From the NCBI GenBank assembly GCA_023055505.1, contig JALIRH010000001.1:13077467-13141466 (forward strand): DNA of 64,000 nt, in the 5' to 3' direction. The stretch is from Callipepla californica brunnescens. Lineage: Eukaryota; Chordata; Aves; Galliformes; Odontophoridae. Below the pieces are notes generated by a model. It did not search any database. It was not told where the DNA came from and was given only the letters and a program-made list of their open reading frames with translations. Both the position numbers and the translations under genes were made by a program. Of the stretch, positions 41,301 to 53,300 are shown in pieces (positions within the stretch are counted from its first letter, which is position 1; every line of letters begins with the position of its first letter).

Positions 41301-44300
41301 CATATTGAGTAACTGACCTCTTGGATTTTAAGTAGGAGTTTATTTTTGAGAAAAATAATAATGGTTTGATTCTTACTTTGAGTTATGTCTGCAGTGACAG
41401 TGTTTTTAGCCACTCTAGCACATACTAGTGTGCTGATCCTTCAGTGTTTCCCCAGGTTGTTAGAGAATTAGTCTCAGCATTGTATTTGTGATAAAATCAA
41501 TATAATCAGGACGACCTTCTGCTCCAGAGAAAAGTTACAGCTTTGTTGTGAAAGAAGCTGATGAAGGGATGCTGTTCCATTGCTTCTCTTTTGAAACACA
41601 GACGTATGTATGCACACACATGCACGTCATAGTCACAGTGCTTTCTCCCAGTGCTGTAGCTTTGTTCTGTGTGCTTTTTGTGTTTTCCAGTCTTCTAAGC
41701 TTTTAAATTTATTCTGATGTCATTGTTTCATCTGTCCTTTCCATGCCTTTCCCTTAATGGATATAGGAATGCAACAGTCTCCTAAGCAGACATCAAGAAA
41801 AGGAGTATCAAGGAAAGGTATTATGTACAGCAGTATTTTAAGTACAAAACTTATCTTGTGATGCACAATACGTCATAGGTGATTATTATCTTGCAGATCC
41901 ATATCTTGGTGGTTTAAGATCTGTAAGATAGAGTGAATTTGGGGCAGTTTTTATTTGTTTGCATGTTTTGCATGAGTTCATTATTACTGAATTCAGTGTT
42001 TGCTTTTGTCGCTTGTGATGGTGTTTTGTTTTTTGGATTGTTTGCTCGGTAGTCTGTTCTTCTGTTGCTCAGAAGTGGGGATGGGATTCAATTAAAGTGG
42101 AAACAAGCAATCCCTAGGGTCTAGATCTCATTTCTGTGTCAGTGCATCATGGCTGTGACTTTGGTCTAGCTGAAAGCTATCTCGTGAAATTCTTGTCCCG
42201 CCTTCAAAAGGATAGCGTGACCTGGTTTTGATCATTGGTTATATGTATTATATGTTGAAAGCAAAAGTTCAGATAATTTAATGAGCTATTTTGATTAATT
42301 CTAGCAATATTTAATGAAGTTGTAACTGAAGTCACCTGTCCAGAGTTTAAATGTTCCACACAGCAGCAATTTTCTGTTCTGTGTGTAAAGTTAGCAGATA
42401 GAGTCTTAGTACTGAGTTAGTTAGTTATATGTACTGCAGTATTCTGTTAGCAGAATGTTCTGTGTTTGTCTGTAGTGGAAAACATCAAAAATCAGACTGT
42501 AAGCATTTAAACCATTTAACATTGGAACCTTAATGTTGCAAGTTTCAGCCTCTGGGTCTTCTCTACATGAGATTTCACTGAACCTGTATACTGTATTGCA
42601 TCTTCAGGAAGCTGTGTTCAGATGAGGGAATATTCTCACCTAAACTCCGTGCTTAGGAAGGACAGAATTTGTACTCTCATTTGCCCTTCATTTTGTTAAT
42701 GATAGTTAACAATCAGTTCAAGAACTTTGGGAATGCTGACTTCTATGTGGAAGTCAGATATGTTTGTTTTTCCCTCGTGTGCTGGGACTCTGTTTTGTCT
42801 TGGTTGATAAGAGGCCTTAGCACTTCAAAAATTGTTTTCCTGCAGTGCAGTTTTTGTTAGTACATCAATGACCTGAAGGATATATATACTTAAAGGCACT
42901 CTCATAAAGTTTGCAAATGATCTGATATTAGGGAAATCGTTGGATATGCTTCAGCACAGAGCTGGCATTCAGAGGGACTTTGGCAAGCCGGTGAAGTGGA
43001 CTTGGCAGACACTGTAAGAAATCCATCAAAGGCAAATACCAAGACCCCCATGGTGAGGAACATCCCCTTCCTACAAAACATGGTGGGACTGTGTGACAGG
43101 GGTGCAGCTCTGCAGAGAAAGGACAGAGACCTGGCAGAAGGCGAGCTGAGCATGAGCCACAGGGTGCCCTTGCAGCTAAGAGTTGCAGCTTTGGCTGTTT
43201 TAAGAAAGCCAGGAGACAGAGAAAAGCAATTGTCTGCCCCTGTTTGGCACTCACTGGGCTGTGCCTTGATCCTTGGTTGCAGTTCTGAGAGGTTGATGGC
43301 TCAGCAGTGAGCTAATTCTCTAGGGAGCCATCATTTTTGTGAAGGGGAATTTGCCCTGTGAGAGGGGACTGAGAAGATAGGCTTAGCCTGAAGAAGAGGG
43401 AGCTTTGAAAGGTCCTAACAGTGGCTTCTAACGCAGATGAGAAGAGAAAGCCAGGTGCTTCCCTGTGATACTTGACAGGAGGTGGAAATGCAAGAGCTGG
43501 AAATGGAAGCAAGAAAGTTTCTAACTGGAAATGAAAAGTGTTGGCCACGATAAGGATGGCAAAAGAGGGGTTGGACAGTTTCTCTTCTTGGAGGTGTTCA
43601 AGACTACACTGAATAAAGCCCTGACCAGCTTTTCCTGACCTCAAAGCTGAGCTGGCTTTAAGTAGTTGGCTGATAGACTTCTGGAGATCTCTCCTGACCT
43701 GACTTACCCTATGATCTTGGGTGTGAATTACTACCTCCATTGGACTGATGAAAACTTGCAGTGTAGTATAGCATACCCTGGTAATGCTCCTTTTGTCTCT
43801 TGAATCCTTCTTTGATTCTCTCTGGAGATCTGCTGGCAATTCTTCTACCTAGGGACAGCCTTTAGCTCCCTAGTATGCTTTTTGATTTTCTTTACATTTT
43901 TCAGAATAATCCATAGCTTGGAAGAGCAGCAAATAAAATGCAAGTATCTCTTATCTGTTTTTATTATTTTATTTTTACAATATAGTTTGAAAAAGCACTT
44001 GTTTTGTAGATGCTCTCCTTCATGGTGTTTTTATTGAATTGGCCACTCCAGCTTCCATACTATTAGGAGCTGTTTTCCATGTTCAGTGTTTGTACTGATT
44101 AATTTTTAGTGTGCAAAATCTAATTTCAACATGTCCATTTATATTTGAACAGCAACAGATGACATTTCCGAAGGAGATTCAATAAGGTGAGACTTCTAAA
44201 CATACCAAACACTTACTTGAGAAATGATTTGAGAGAACCAGTATTTATTTTGCTTTGTTTTCTAAGAAGTTCCAAAAAGGCGGACAGTAACGACAGTTGG

Positions 44301-47300
44301 CATACTTCTGAGGAGGAAGAACTGGATTTTACCCCCAAGGTACAGTGCCTTTGTAGGAAAATGGCTGTGTAAAATAAGCGATTTTAAGGCAATTCTCTAT
44401 TGGATTGCAATAAACTGCTTTTCCAGACAGTTAATTTTTTTCTCTGTAAAAGGAGTCTCTGGTCTGTCGACCCTTCTCCAGCTCTGACTTTTTCCTAAAA
44501 AGAGATGTACCTTTGGCAGAACATGCAGTAGGTTGATGATTTGGGTCAAAAAAGCAGTAGATATCAAGATAAGAAAACAGATTTCTGTAGCTGTTTATTG
44601 AGTCAGATTTGCAAACCTTAGGGGTTGGTAAGACAACACTGATTTGTTTTCTTTCAAACTTTGATATTGTTTCCCCTAATTTACTTGACAGAATACTAAC
44701 TGATAATGAAAATGATCATTTATGTATCAAAATCTAGTCAAATTGTTCATCACCTGGTTCTCTTTCCTTTCTCACTAGGTTCCTTGAGTGCTCAATGCTT
44801 GAGCTGCTCAAATGAGTATTTTTTTTTTCCTTTCTCTTTGGGGTGACATTCCATGTTTGTACATAATCTCACACTGCATTATTTTTGAATACTTGGATTT
44901 TACTATTTTTATAAGCTACATCTGCTCACTCCTGCTGTTCTTATTAATGTTCTGAAGGATTACCATTTTTTTTCAGTATGTCTGGAGTATGTAGTCTGTT
45001 GCACTGGGATTCTGCAATGATTAGGAACTTCATTTTGGTAGTTCCACGCACTCTGCAACGCTGGAGATGGAAGCATGTGTACTTTAAACATCATTCCATT
45101 TTCTTACATTGATTTAAATGAAAGCGATGTGTATTTTGAGCATTATTTTGAAATTTACAGATCTTTCACTGAGTGGAGTTGTATTTAATCTATTTATGCT
45201 TCAAGCTTAAGGAACTCTAACAGTTACTTGAGTTGTGTGCACTTACAAGTAAGCAACCAGACTGCAATCTCAAGCACTGATGTATTTTAGCTATGTATTA
45301 AAAAAAACCATTTTTCGTAGGATTGTTATGCATCTACAGATAGTTTTGAAGTAAAATAGTCACTGACTTTTATACATGAAGAATGTGTAATTAAAACTGA
45401 AGGATCTAGAAAGCATCTGAGTATTTTCAAAAGGAGTCAACCTGGTTTTATTTACTGTTCAAGATTTGATGTAGGTAAAAGATTTGTTTAAAAACAAACG
45501 AGCTAATTAAAAATAGATCAAATAATTATTTTAAAATGTATTTTCATTTGCAGAAGCCACAGAAGCCAAACTTGGTTGTGTTAATGAAGGCTTTCCAAAA
45601 GTTAAGGAATAGCGGTAAGTTATTTGGAAGAGACTTCATGATACGATGACATACAAATGAAAACTTGCTAAGTAATTTCATTTTGTGTGGTTGTTTCTTG
45701 TTGTTGTTTTTTTTTCCACTTGGTTATAGTAAATGAAGAAGGTAGTATTATGAGAACAGAACAAATAGTAATTTCAGAGTGAAATAAGTCAGATAATGAA
45801 AATGAAGGTACTGAGTCCCCTCCCAGTCTTTTATCTCTGATAAATCTTTCCCCCACCCTGCCCTTACCTGGCTTCTTTTCCGTACAGTCTCGGAGGACTG
45901 TGTTTTAAATGGGTAAAATGCCTGTTGCTATTTGTATAACTCATTTGATTCATGCTCCTTTTTCCTTTTCTCATGCTATAAGGTGGTGGAGATGGTTCTA
46001 AAATCAAAAGTCCTAAGTCACAGAAGAAAAGCCTTGGACAAAAAAAAACAACAGGTGCAAACCTGAACAAAGGAGAACGAGGAGAGTTGTTGAATCAAGA
46101 TGTCTCAGATTCAAGCAACCTTGAGAAAGATGAATTGGAGGAGGAGGAAGATGAAAATGATGATGGAGGTGAGGATGAGAAGTATGAAGAAGAAGAGGAA
46201 GATGAAAAGAAGGAAGAAGATCTGGAAGACGAAGAAGCTCAATCTAGTGACATAATGAAAGAGGAGCAGAGAGGTAAAATAGAACCTAAGTCAGAAATTA
46301 ATCAGAAATTGGGGTATCTTAGTAATGTTAAGAATGAAGGGGGTGCTGATTGTGGAGCTGGAAATGACTCCAGTAATAATCAGAAAATATGTAAAAAACT
46401 TGATGAAAATATGGAGGAATCTGTTGATACTCCTGTGTCTTTTATAGCTGGATGTTATGAAAAGTTGCAAGAAAATACAACAGCCACATCTCCAAAGAGA
46501 ATGAATAATGAAGTATCTTACAAGTTAGTACCAAAACAAGCTGTCCTTCAAAATCCAAATAATTTACGAGATAAACAAGAAAGCTGCAGAAAGAAAGGCA
46601 CAATTCAGGAGATGTTTCAAAGAAATAAAGATTCTTGTCTGGCTAACCCTGAAAGGACAGCCATGAAAAAACCACTGCCTCAGCCTCTCTCAAATAGTGG
46701 TGATCTTCAGGAGGAGAATTTAAGTGTCAGTGATGGCTTCAAAAGTAATAGTAGTTCTTGGTCAGCACCAGAAAACCTAAAGCTTGAAAATGAAAGACCA
46801 GACTCTGTCCTGGATGATGAAGATGCTGAAGAAGAGCAGCGTAAACAAGTAGATAACAAATTCCATGAAGCGCTGAAACAAGGAAGTGAAAACCTGTGCC
46901 TAAATAGATGTGAAGAACAGCCAAGGGCAGCATTTACCTCAAGCACAAAAGTAAGTGTACTGGGATGAGTCAATGGCAAGAGTTTATTAAGGGCAATACA
47001 GGTAAGCAACGGTATTCCTGTTAATACTTCACCACGTATACATACTTCAGTCATCCAGTTTTAATACTAAAAATATCTTACTCATAGCCAAAGACATTTC
47101 TTATGCATAAGAATAGTATCAGACATCATTTTCAATATTTTTAATATGTAATTACAAGGACAAAGATGGAAAACTTCATTTTTTCTGGAAACTGTGGTCC
47201 TGAGTAATATAAAAGAAGCTGGAATTAGGGTGCCACAAGGAAGTGCTTCAGGGCTTTGCCCAACTAGGGAGGAAGTTTACAGCACGAGGCATTGCTGTTA

Positions 47301-50300
47301 AATCATACAGATTCCTGTTGAAAAATTGAAGGCCTTTAGAAACTTTGTTGAACTTTGCTTCATTTTAGTCTTACTCACAAAAAGTGTTTTGATCAATCTC
47401 TTTTAGGAAGAAAAGCCAAAACGGGAGAAGGAAGACACTGGTGAAGAGCTGCACAGTGCAGTTTTTATGGATGTGAAAAACTCTGTTTGTAGTAATACCC
47501 ATCAAGTCCAAGATGCTGCTAATGAGAGAAGTGAGTTAATTAAATATTGATCCTGATTATTCCTCTGTAATTGCTCCGTTAATGAAGTAAAGTGGTCATT
47601 ATCCTCAAAGATGATAAATGCTGCTGCTGCCTGTGAACCCCAGCCAGCAGTTGTAGAGGTTTGAAGAGGTGCTTCACCTTGTTCAGTTTTAAGATGTAGA
47701 AGGTCTCTCCAGTGCTGCTCCTCTGTGTGTGAGAGAACGACCAGCTCAGTTTGGGTGCTCTGGCACTCCTCTCAGGGTCTCAGAGCAGGAGAAGATACTG
47801 TTTCTATTGTCTGTCTCCAGAGCATAGCTTGCTGCAGTAGATGTTTTTAGAGCATGTGTAGCTATCTGTTGGTCAGATGCTGCACAGAGGATCTGCCAGA
47901 AGCACTCACAGTACATGCTCTTCTGTCTTTGCACATTTTCTGACAAACTGTAAGTAGTCGGCTTACAGGCTGGAATTAACAGTTACAGTTTTCCAGAGTG
48001 GACACCATTGCTACTCTCTGCCTCTTTCCTGCAAATGTTCCATGCATTTCTGTATGAATGAATCCTGAGTGTATTTAACATAATGGAGTAGCTTAAAACG
48101 GAGAAATGAAGGTGGTCTGTTCTGGCCAGGAGTTTGGTGATGAGACTCAGCATTATGCTCTGCTGGCAGAGAAGAGACCAGACTGTTAATTACTAAGATG
48201 AAAAATGCTTGCAGTTGTGTGGGGTAAGTGTTGGAACTGTGAGCTCCTACTCCATTTTTAAATGGCAGTCCTTAAGTGTCTACCTGCTTGGAAGATGCAG
48301 GGTAATGAATGATAGGGGAGTTCTTGCTTGATAGCACTCAACAAGAAGCTGTGTGTGTTGGCAGCTTCCTCTTAGTGTGACAGTGTTTTGCGTCATGCTT
48401 TTCAGGTATGTCTGTACACAGGGAAGTGATCATAAATGCCAAATGCTGGAGGTAGGCTAGAGGGAAGATGACTCAAGCTCTGTGTATGCTGAGACTGCAG
48501 CATGCTGGAGTGTTTTCCTGAACATTATCCAAATGTGAGGAATACAGCCTTATCACCTGTCATCCTCAGGCATCTTTTGTTGGAAAAGAGATAAGAGAAG
48601 TAGAGGAACACTGTGATGTGACTGGGTGTGAAGATACCCTCGAATATAACTTGTTTCTTGGTTTGTCCTCTGCTGTAGGGCTGTTACTCTTCTTTCAGAT
48701 CCTGGGTTTGACTGATGGGTGATAAAAGTGGAGTGCAGTAAACTCTTAATGTCTCTGTTTGTCCATCCTTTGTAGGTGCCCTGCCAGCAGTAGGAGCAGA
48801 GCAAAAGGAAGAGTCTGAGTCTCCCTGGGATTCTGAGGTACTTCCTGTGAAACGTGTATCACCCCAGTGTAGGGGAGTCAGATGAGAACTACTTGAGAGC
48901 TTCCCTTTGAATTGAGCCCTGCCCTGATGAGGCTTATTTACCTCGTGTTGCTGCTGCTCTGTGTCTGTAACTGCAGGTCCTTGAAATACTTACACTATAG
49001 ATTCTCTGTTCACTTAGTGGTGGGGCAGAGTTAGGTCATACTGCTCACATGGGCTTCCTAGCTACTGGCTTTGGAGTTGGTTTTCTAGCATGATGTTGAT
49101 ACAGCATGGTTTACTGCACATGAAAACTTGTTAGCTTCTCAAGGGAGCTTGTGTGAGGATTGTTTTTCTCACTGTACAGCTCTATTCTGCTGATGCAGTT
49201 GGAGTTAAATGGTCATCCCGAGGGTGAGCAGCCTAGACATTTAGATTTTTCTGTATAGAAGCTCTATCTCTTGTAGATACACTTAATCAATTTTTCAAAA
49301 TAGTGTTCAACAAATACCAAGCGTGCTGGCTGTTTTTATCCATTCTGTCTGAGATAATTAACAAGACAAAAGTGAGCAGGGTCCGTAGCTAACTCTCCTC
49401 TAGCTTTTTATTTTTTTTTATTTGGTGAGGAAAAACAAACTCATCCCCTACTCCTCTCTTAAAAATACAAGACTGCGATTTTCAAGGTAGCCTTAATCTC
49501 TGTTAGCTTTGCCTTATTAGCCTTTAATAGCCTTTAATCAACACAAATCACACTTGTTTTCTTTTTGCTATGTAGTGATTGGTGCATTCACTCACCACTG
49601 TGGGGTACAAGCCCTACAAACATAACCTAACATAACATAATGTTCGTTACCAACATCTTGATTTCCCATGTTAATTTCTTCTGTAGCTGTCTGGTTTGCC
49701 AGGCGTTATCAACGTGACAGAATAGTTCAGATGAGACTTGAGGATATTTTTTCCTTTTTATTAGAGATACAAAAACCTTTGATACACTTAATTAAAGAAA
49801 AAAAAAAAGTTTGTACCAGTTCTCATGCATGTGTTTTACATTGTACAGTCGGATTCCGGATGTCTGAGAGAAGTGGCACCTGGTGTGTTGCTCCCAGCTG
49901 CAGATGAATATGGAGCATGCTTGCAGAATATTTCAGGGGAGCACAACAATGGTAACTTTCTCATAGATTGGATTTGTCTGTGTTTGTAGACAAGTGAACT
50001 TTTTCTAGTGCTTTCCATAGGAGCCCTGTTGTGCTCTGGGTGTGTGCTGCAGCAATGAAGAATTGCTGGGCTCTTGTTAATTAACACCAGCTAACACTGC
50101 ACTTGCTGGCCTGGAAGTTCTTGTGTGTGTTATGTGTGTTTTCTGGACATGTATGTATTTTTTTGCTTTAAATTGTTGCTTAATGCAGTAAGAGTGATGT
50201 CTGATTGAGCTTAAACGTGAAGATAAATTCAGGTTTCGTTGCTGAGCAGCTTGTGGCATTTGCCTTATGATCATCCTGATTGAGTATGAGAGAGCAGGAA

Positions 50301-53300
50301 AGTTTTGTTATCGGAATAAAACTTGTCTCTTTTTAAAAACAATTTGGCAGTCCAGCTTATAATATGGGTACAATGCCATAGCTGAAAAGGCTAATCCAAT
50401 TTTAGTGTAGTAGGCTGGACCCAGATCTTTGCAAACTTCTGGGAGCTCTAAATCAACTTATTAATTGGCATGAAAGTCTGCTTCATATGATTCTGCTAAG
50501 TTTGAAATCAATATGGAAAGGGGGAAGAGGCGATTGTGGTAATCTTTCTGCAGCACATCTGTGTTAGTTGACCACCAAGTGTACTAAAATCAAATCTTGA
50601 TGGTTTTTTATTAATATTTTTAATGTGAAAATTATTCTGTGGAACCATTCTTAGAAACATTTTACATACTTGTTTCATGAGAGGACTTGTAAGCTCTAAG
50701 ATGACTGCAGCAGCGGATTCACAAAACACTTGGCCAGTAGGTTGTGTGAGTTTGGAAATAAAGTTGGACAGAAAACTTCAAAAATATTTGGAGTAATGCA
50801 CATTGTTGTGCATTACAACCAAATAACATTTGTTTCATGGAAGCTAAAGCAGTGATCTCTTGGAAACCAGCTTGGTTTTACCTCATTCAGTGACACGTGT
50901 ATGAGGTTTCTGTGTCTGTAGCCTTGCTCTCCGTGAGCTGTTAACAAGAAAGCATCCTCAATATAAAGCACTGGTCTAGGAACAGTCATAGTGCTGCTGG
51001 ATTGTTCATTAAAAAGCCAAAGCTGTCTGCTCTAATTAATCCCTTTAGAAAGCAGAATTCAGCTTCCTAAAAGAACAAAATCTTTTTATCTGGTTCTGTT
51101 AACGGACATGACTGAATGCTTCTCGTGAGTTGTTCTCATTCTGTGGTTTAATTTTTATATATAAAAGGTACATGATGGGAATTACTCTGCACTTGTTGTA
51201 TACTACTACGAGTTCTATGTGATAATTGAATACTAGCTATTTGCATTCTCAATGAAGTAATGCTTGCAGCCAACAATTACAGAACCTACTGTACAAAGAT
51301 GTCTTCAGTTAAATAAAATGGCGCTTCCATTTTTTCACCTCCAGGCTTTTCAGAGAAACACAGTAATTTGCGGGTAAGTGATTTTCATTTCAGACTACTT
51401 GTTCTGTCCATTAAAGAATCTGTTGTTACATCGAATTGGGTTCGTTTGTTCACCGTATTGTCTTTCATAGTTGAAGGCTTCCCCAACAATTCTAGAGATA
51501 ATTGAAGAATCTTCAAAAAAAGAAAGGCGGAAATCAGGTAATGGTGACTTTGATATTGGGAGTTTAGCTTTGGAATCTTTCTGGATAAGCATATTTAAGC
51601 ATTTGACTTGCTTGTTTTGCAGATCTACTGGAGGAATTTAGTTTAGGAGATGTAGACGATATTGAAGGTATTTGTAACCGTTTTTTCTGTGTCGTGTTCT
51701 TTGGGGGCAGACACGTTGTACTTGTAAATTCTTACTTATTAAATTAATGTTTGCTAGCAAGATGTTATTTCAGCTGAAGATTTAATGAAGTATGCCTCTA
51801 TCTGTGTGCCTTTTACCCTCTAATCCACCATTCAATGTTTGTAAAAAACCTTCTTCAGTATATGCTTCCTCCGGCATACCTGCTGTCATCACCGCTTGTC
51901 AGCCCATCCTCAGATTTACTTTCCTCCCCATTTTCAAGCATACCAGTCTCTAGAGGAGTGATAGGGAGTGTGTCCTACGTGTGATTCCAGGGTAGGGATC
52001 ACACGTAGTTTGCAAATGATCTGATATTAGGGAGATCGTTGGATATGCTTCAGCACAGAGCTGGCATTCAGAGGGACTTTGGCAAGCTGATGAAGTGGAC
52101 TTGGCAGACACTGTAAGAAATCCATCAAAGGCAAATACCAAGACCCTCATGGTGAGGAACATTCCCTTCCTACAAAACATGGTGGGACTGTGTGACAGGG
52201 GTGCAGCTCTGCAGAGAAAGGACAGAGACCTGGCAGAAGGCGAGCTGAGCATGAGCCACAGGGTGCCCTTGCAGCTAAGAGTTGCAGCTTTGGCTGTTTT
52301 AAGAAAGCCAGGAGACAGAGAAAAGCAATTGTCTGCCCCTATTTGGCACTCACTGGGCTGTGCCTTGATCCTTGGTTGCAGTTCTGAGAGGTTGATGGCT
52401 CAGCAGTGAGCTAATTCTCTAGGGAGCCATCATTTTTGTGAAGGAGAATTTGCCCTGTGAGAGGGGACTGAGAAGATAGGCTTAGCCTGAAGAAGAGGGA
52501 GCTATGAAAGGTCCTAACAGTGGCTTCTAACGCAGATGAGAAGAGAAAGCCAGGTGCTTCCCTGTGATACTTGACAGGAGGTGGAAATGCAAGAGCTGGA
52601 AATGGAAGCAAGAAAGTTTCTAACTGGAAATGAAAAGTGTTGGCCACGATAAGGATGGCAAAAGAGGGGTTGGACAGTTTCTCTTCTTGGAGGTGTTCAA
52701 GACTACACTGAATAAAGCCCTGACCAACTTTTCCTGACCTCAGAGCTGAGCTGGCTTTCAGTAGTTGGCTGATAGACTTCCGGAGATCCCTCCTGACCTG
52801 ACTTACCCTATGATCTTAGGTGTGAATTACTACCTCCATTGGACTGATGAAAACTTGCAGTGTAGTATAGCATACCCTGGTAATGCTCCTTTTGTCCCTT
52901 GTATATCCTTCTTTGATTCACTCTGGAGATCTGCTGGCAATTCTTCTACCTAGGGACAGCCTTTAGCTCCCTAGTATGCTTTTTGATTTTCTTTACATTT
53001 TTCAGAATAATCCATAGCTTGGAAGAGCAGCAAATAAAATGCAAATATCTCTTATCTGTTTTTATTATTTTATTTTTACAATATAGTTTGAAAAAGCACT
53101 TGTTTTGTAGATGCTCTCCTTCATGGTGTTTTTATTGAATTGGCCACTCCAGCTTCCATACTATTAGGAGCTGTTTTCCATGTTCAGTGTTTGTACTGAT
53201 TAATTTTTAGTGTGCAAAATCTAATTTCAACATGTCCATTTATATTTGAACAGCAACAGATGACATTTCCAAAGGAGATTCAATAAGGTGAGACTTCTAA

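Larger units (their letters stand above)
42908..52006 (+). repeat. Tandem array copy 1 (9,099 bp)
   Basis: The first unit of a head-to-tail repeat. Homology to copy 2 starts at agtttgcaaatgatctgata (42908 and 52007). The offset is 9,099 bp at the left end and 9,101 bp after a 2-bp difference near 43803. The unit contains the CR1 3' portion, ten ANKRD26 exons and their introns. By eye about 17 differences from copy 2 fall in the first kilobase and only about six to eight in the remaining 8.1 kb. Confidence 0.95.

Noticed and set aside
42996..43310. 104-codon open frame present in all three array copies (also 52095-52409 and 61196-61510)
   Set aside because: Lies in a decayed CR1; it recurs only because the unit is duplicated, and it does not follow the LINE's own reading frame.
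46707..47054. 115-codon minus-strand open frame opposite the acidic exon (also 55808-56155)
   Set aside because: Shadow of the coding exon on the other strand; Ser/Leu-rich because the sense strand is Glu/Lys/Ser-rich.
47218..47262. Sequence encoding VPQGS-like residues, as in LINE reverse transcriptases
   Set aside because: Only about 15 codons resemble the motif and nothing around it supports an element; possibly a very old CR1 trace.
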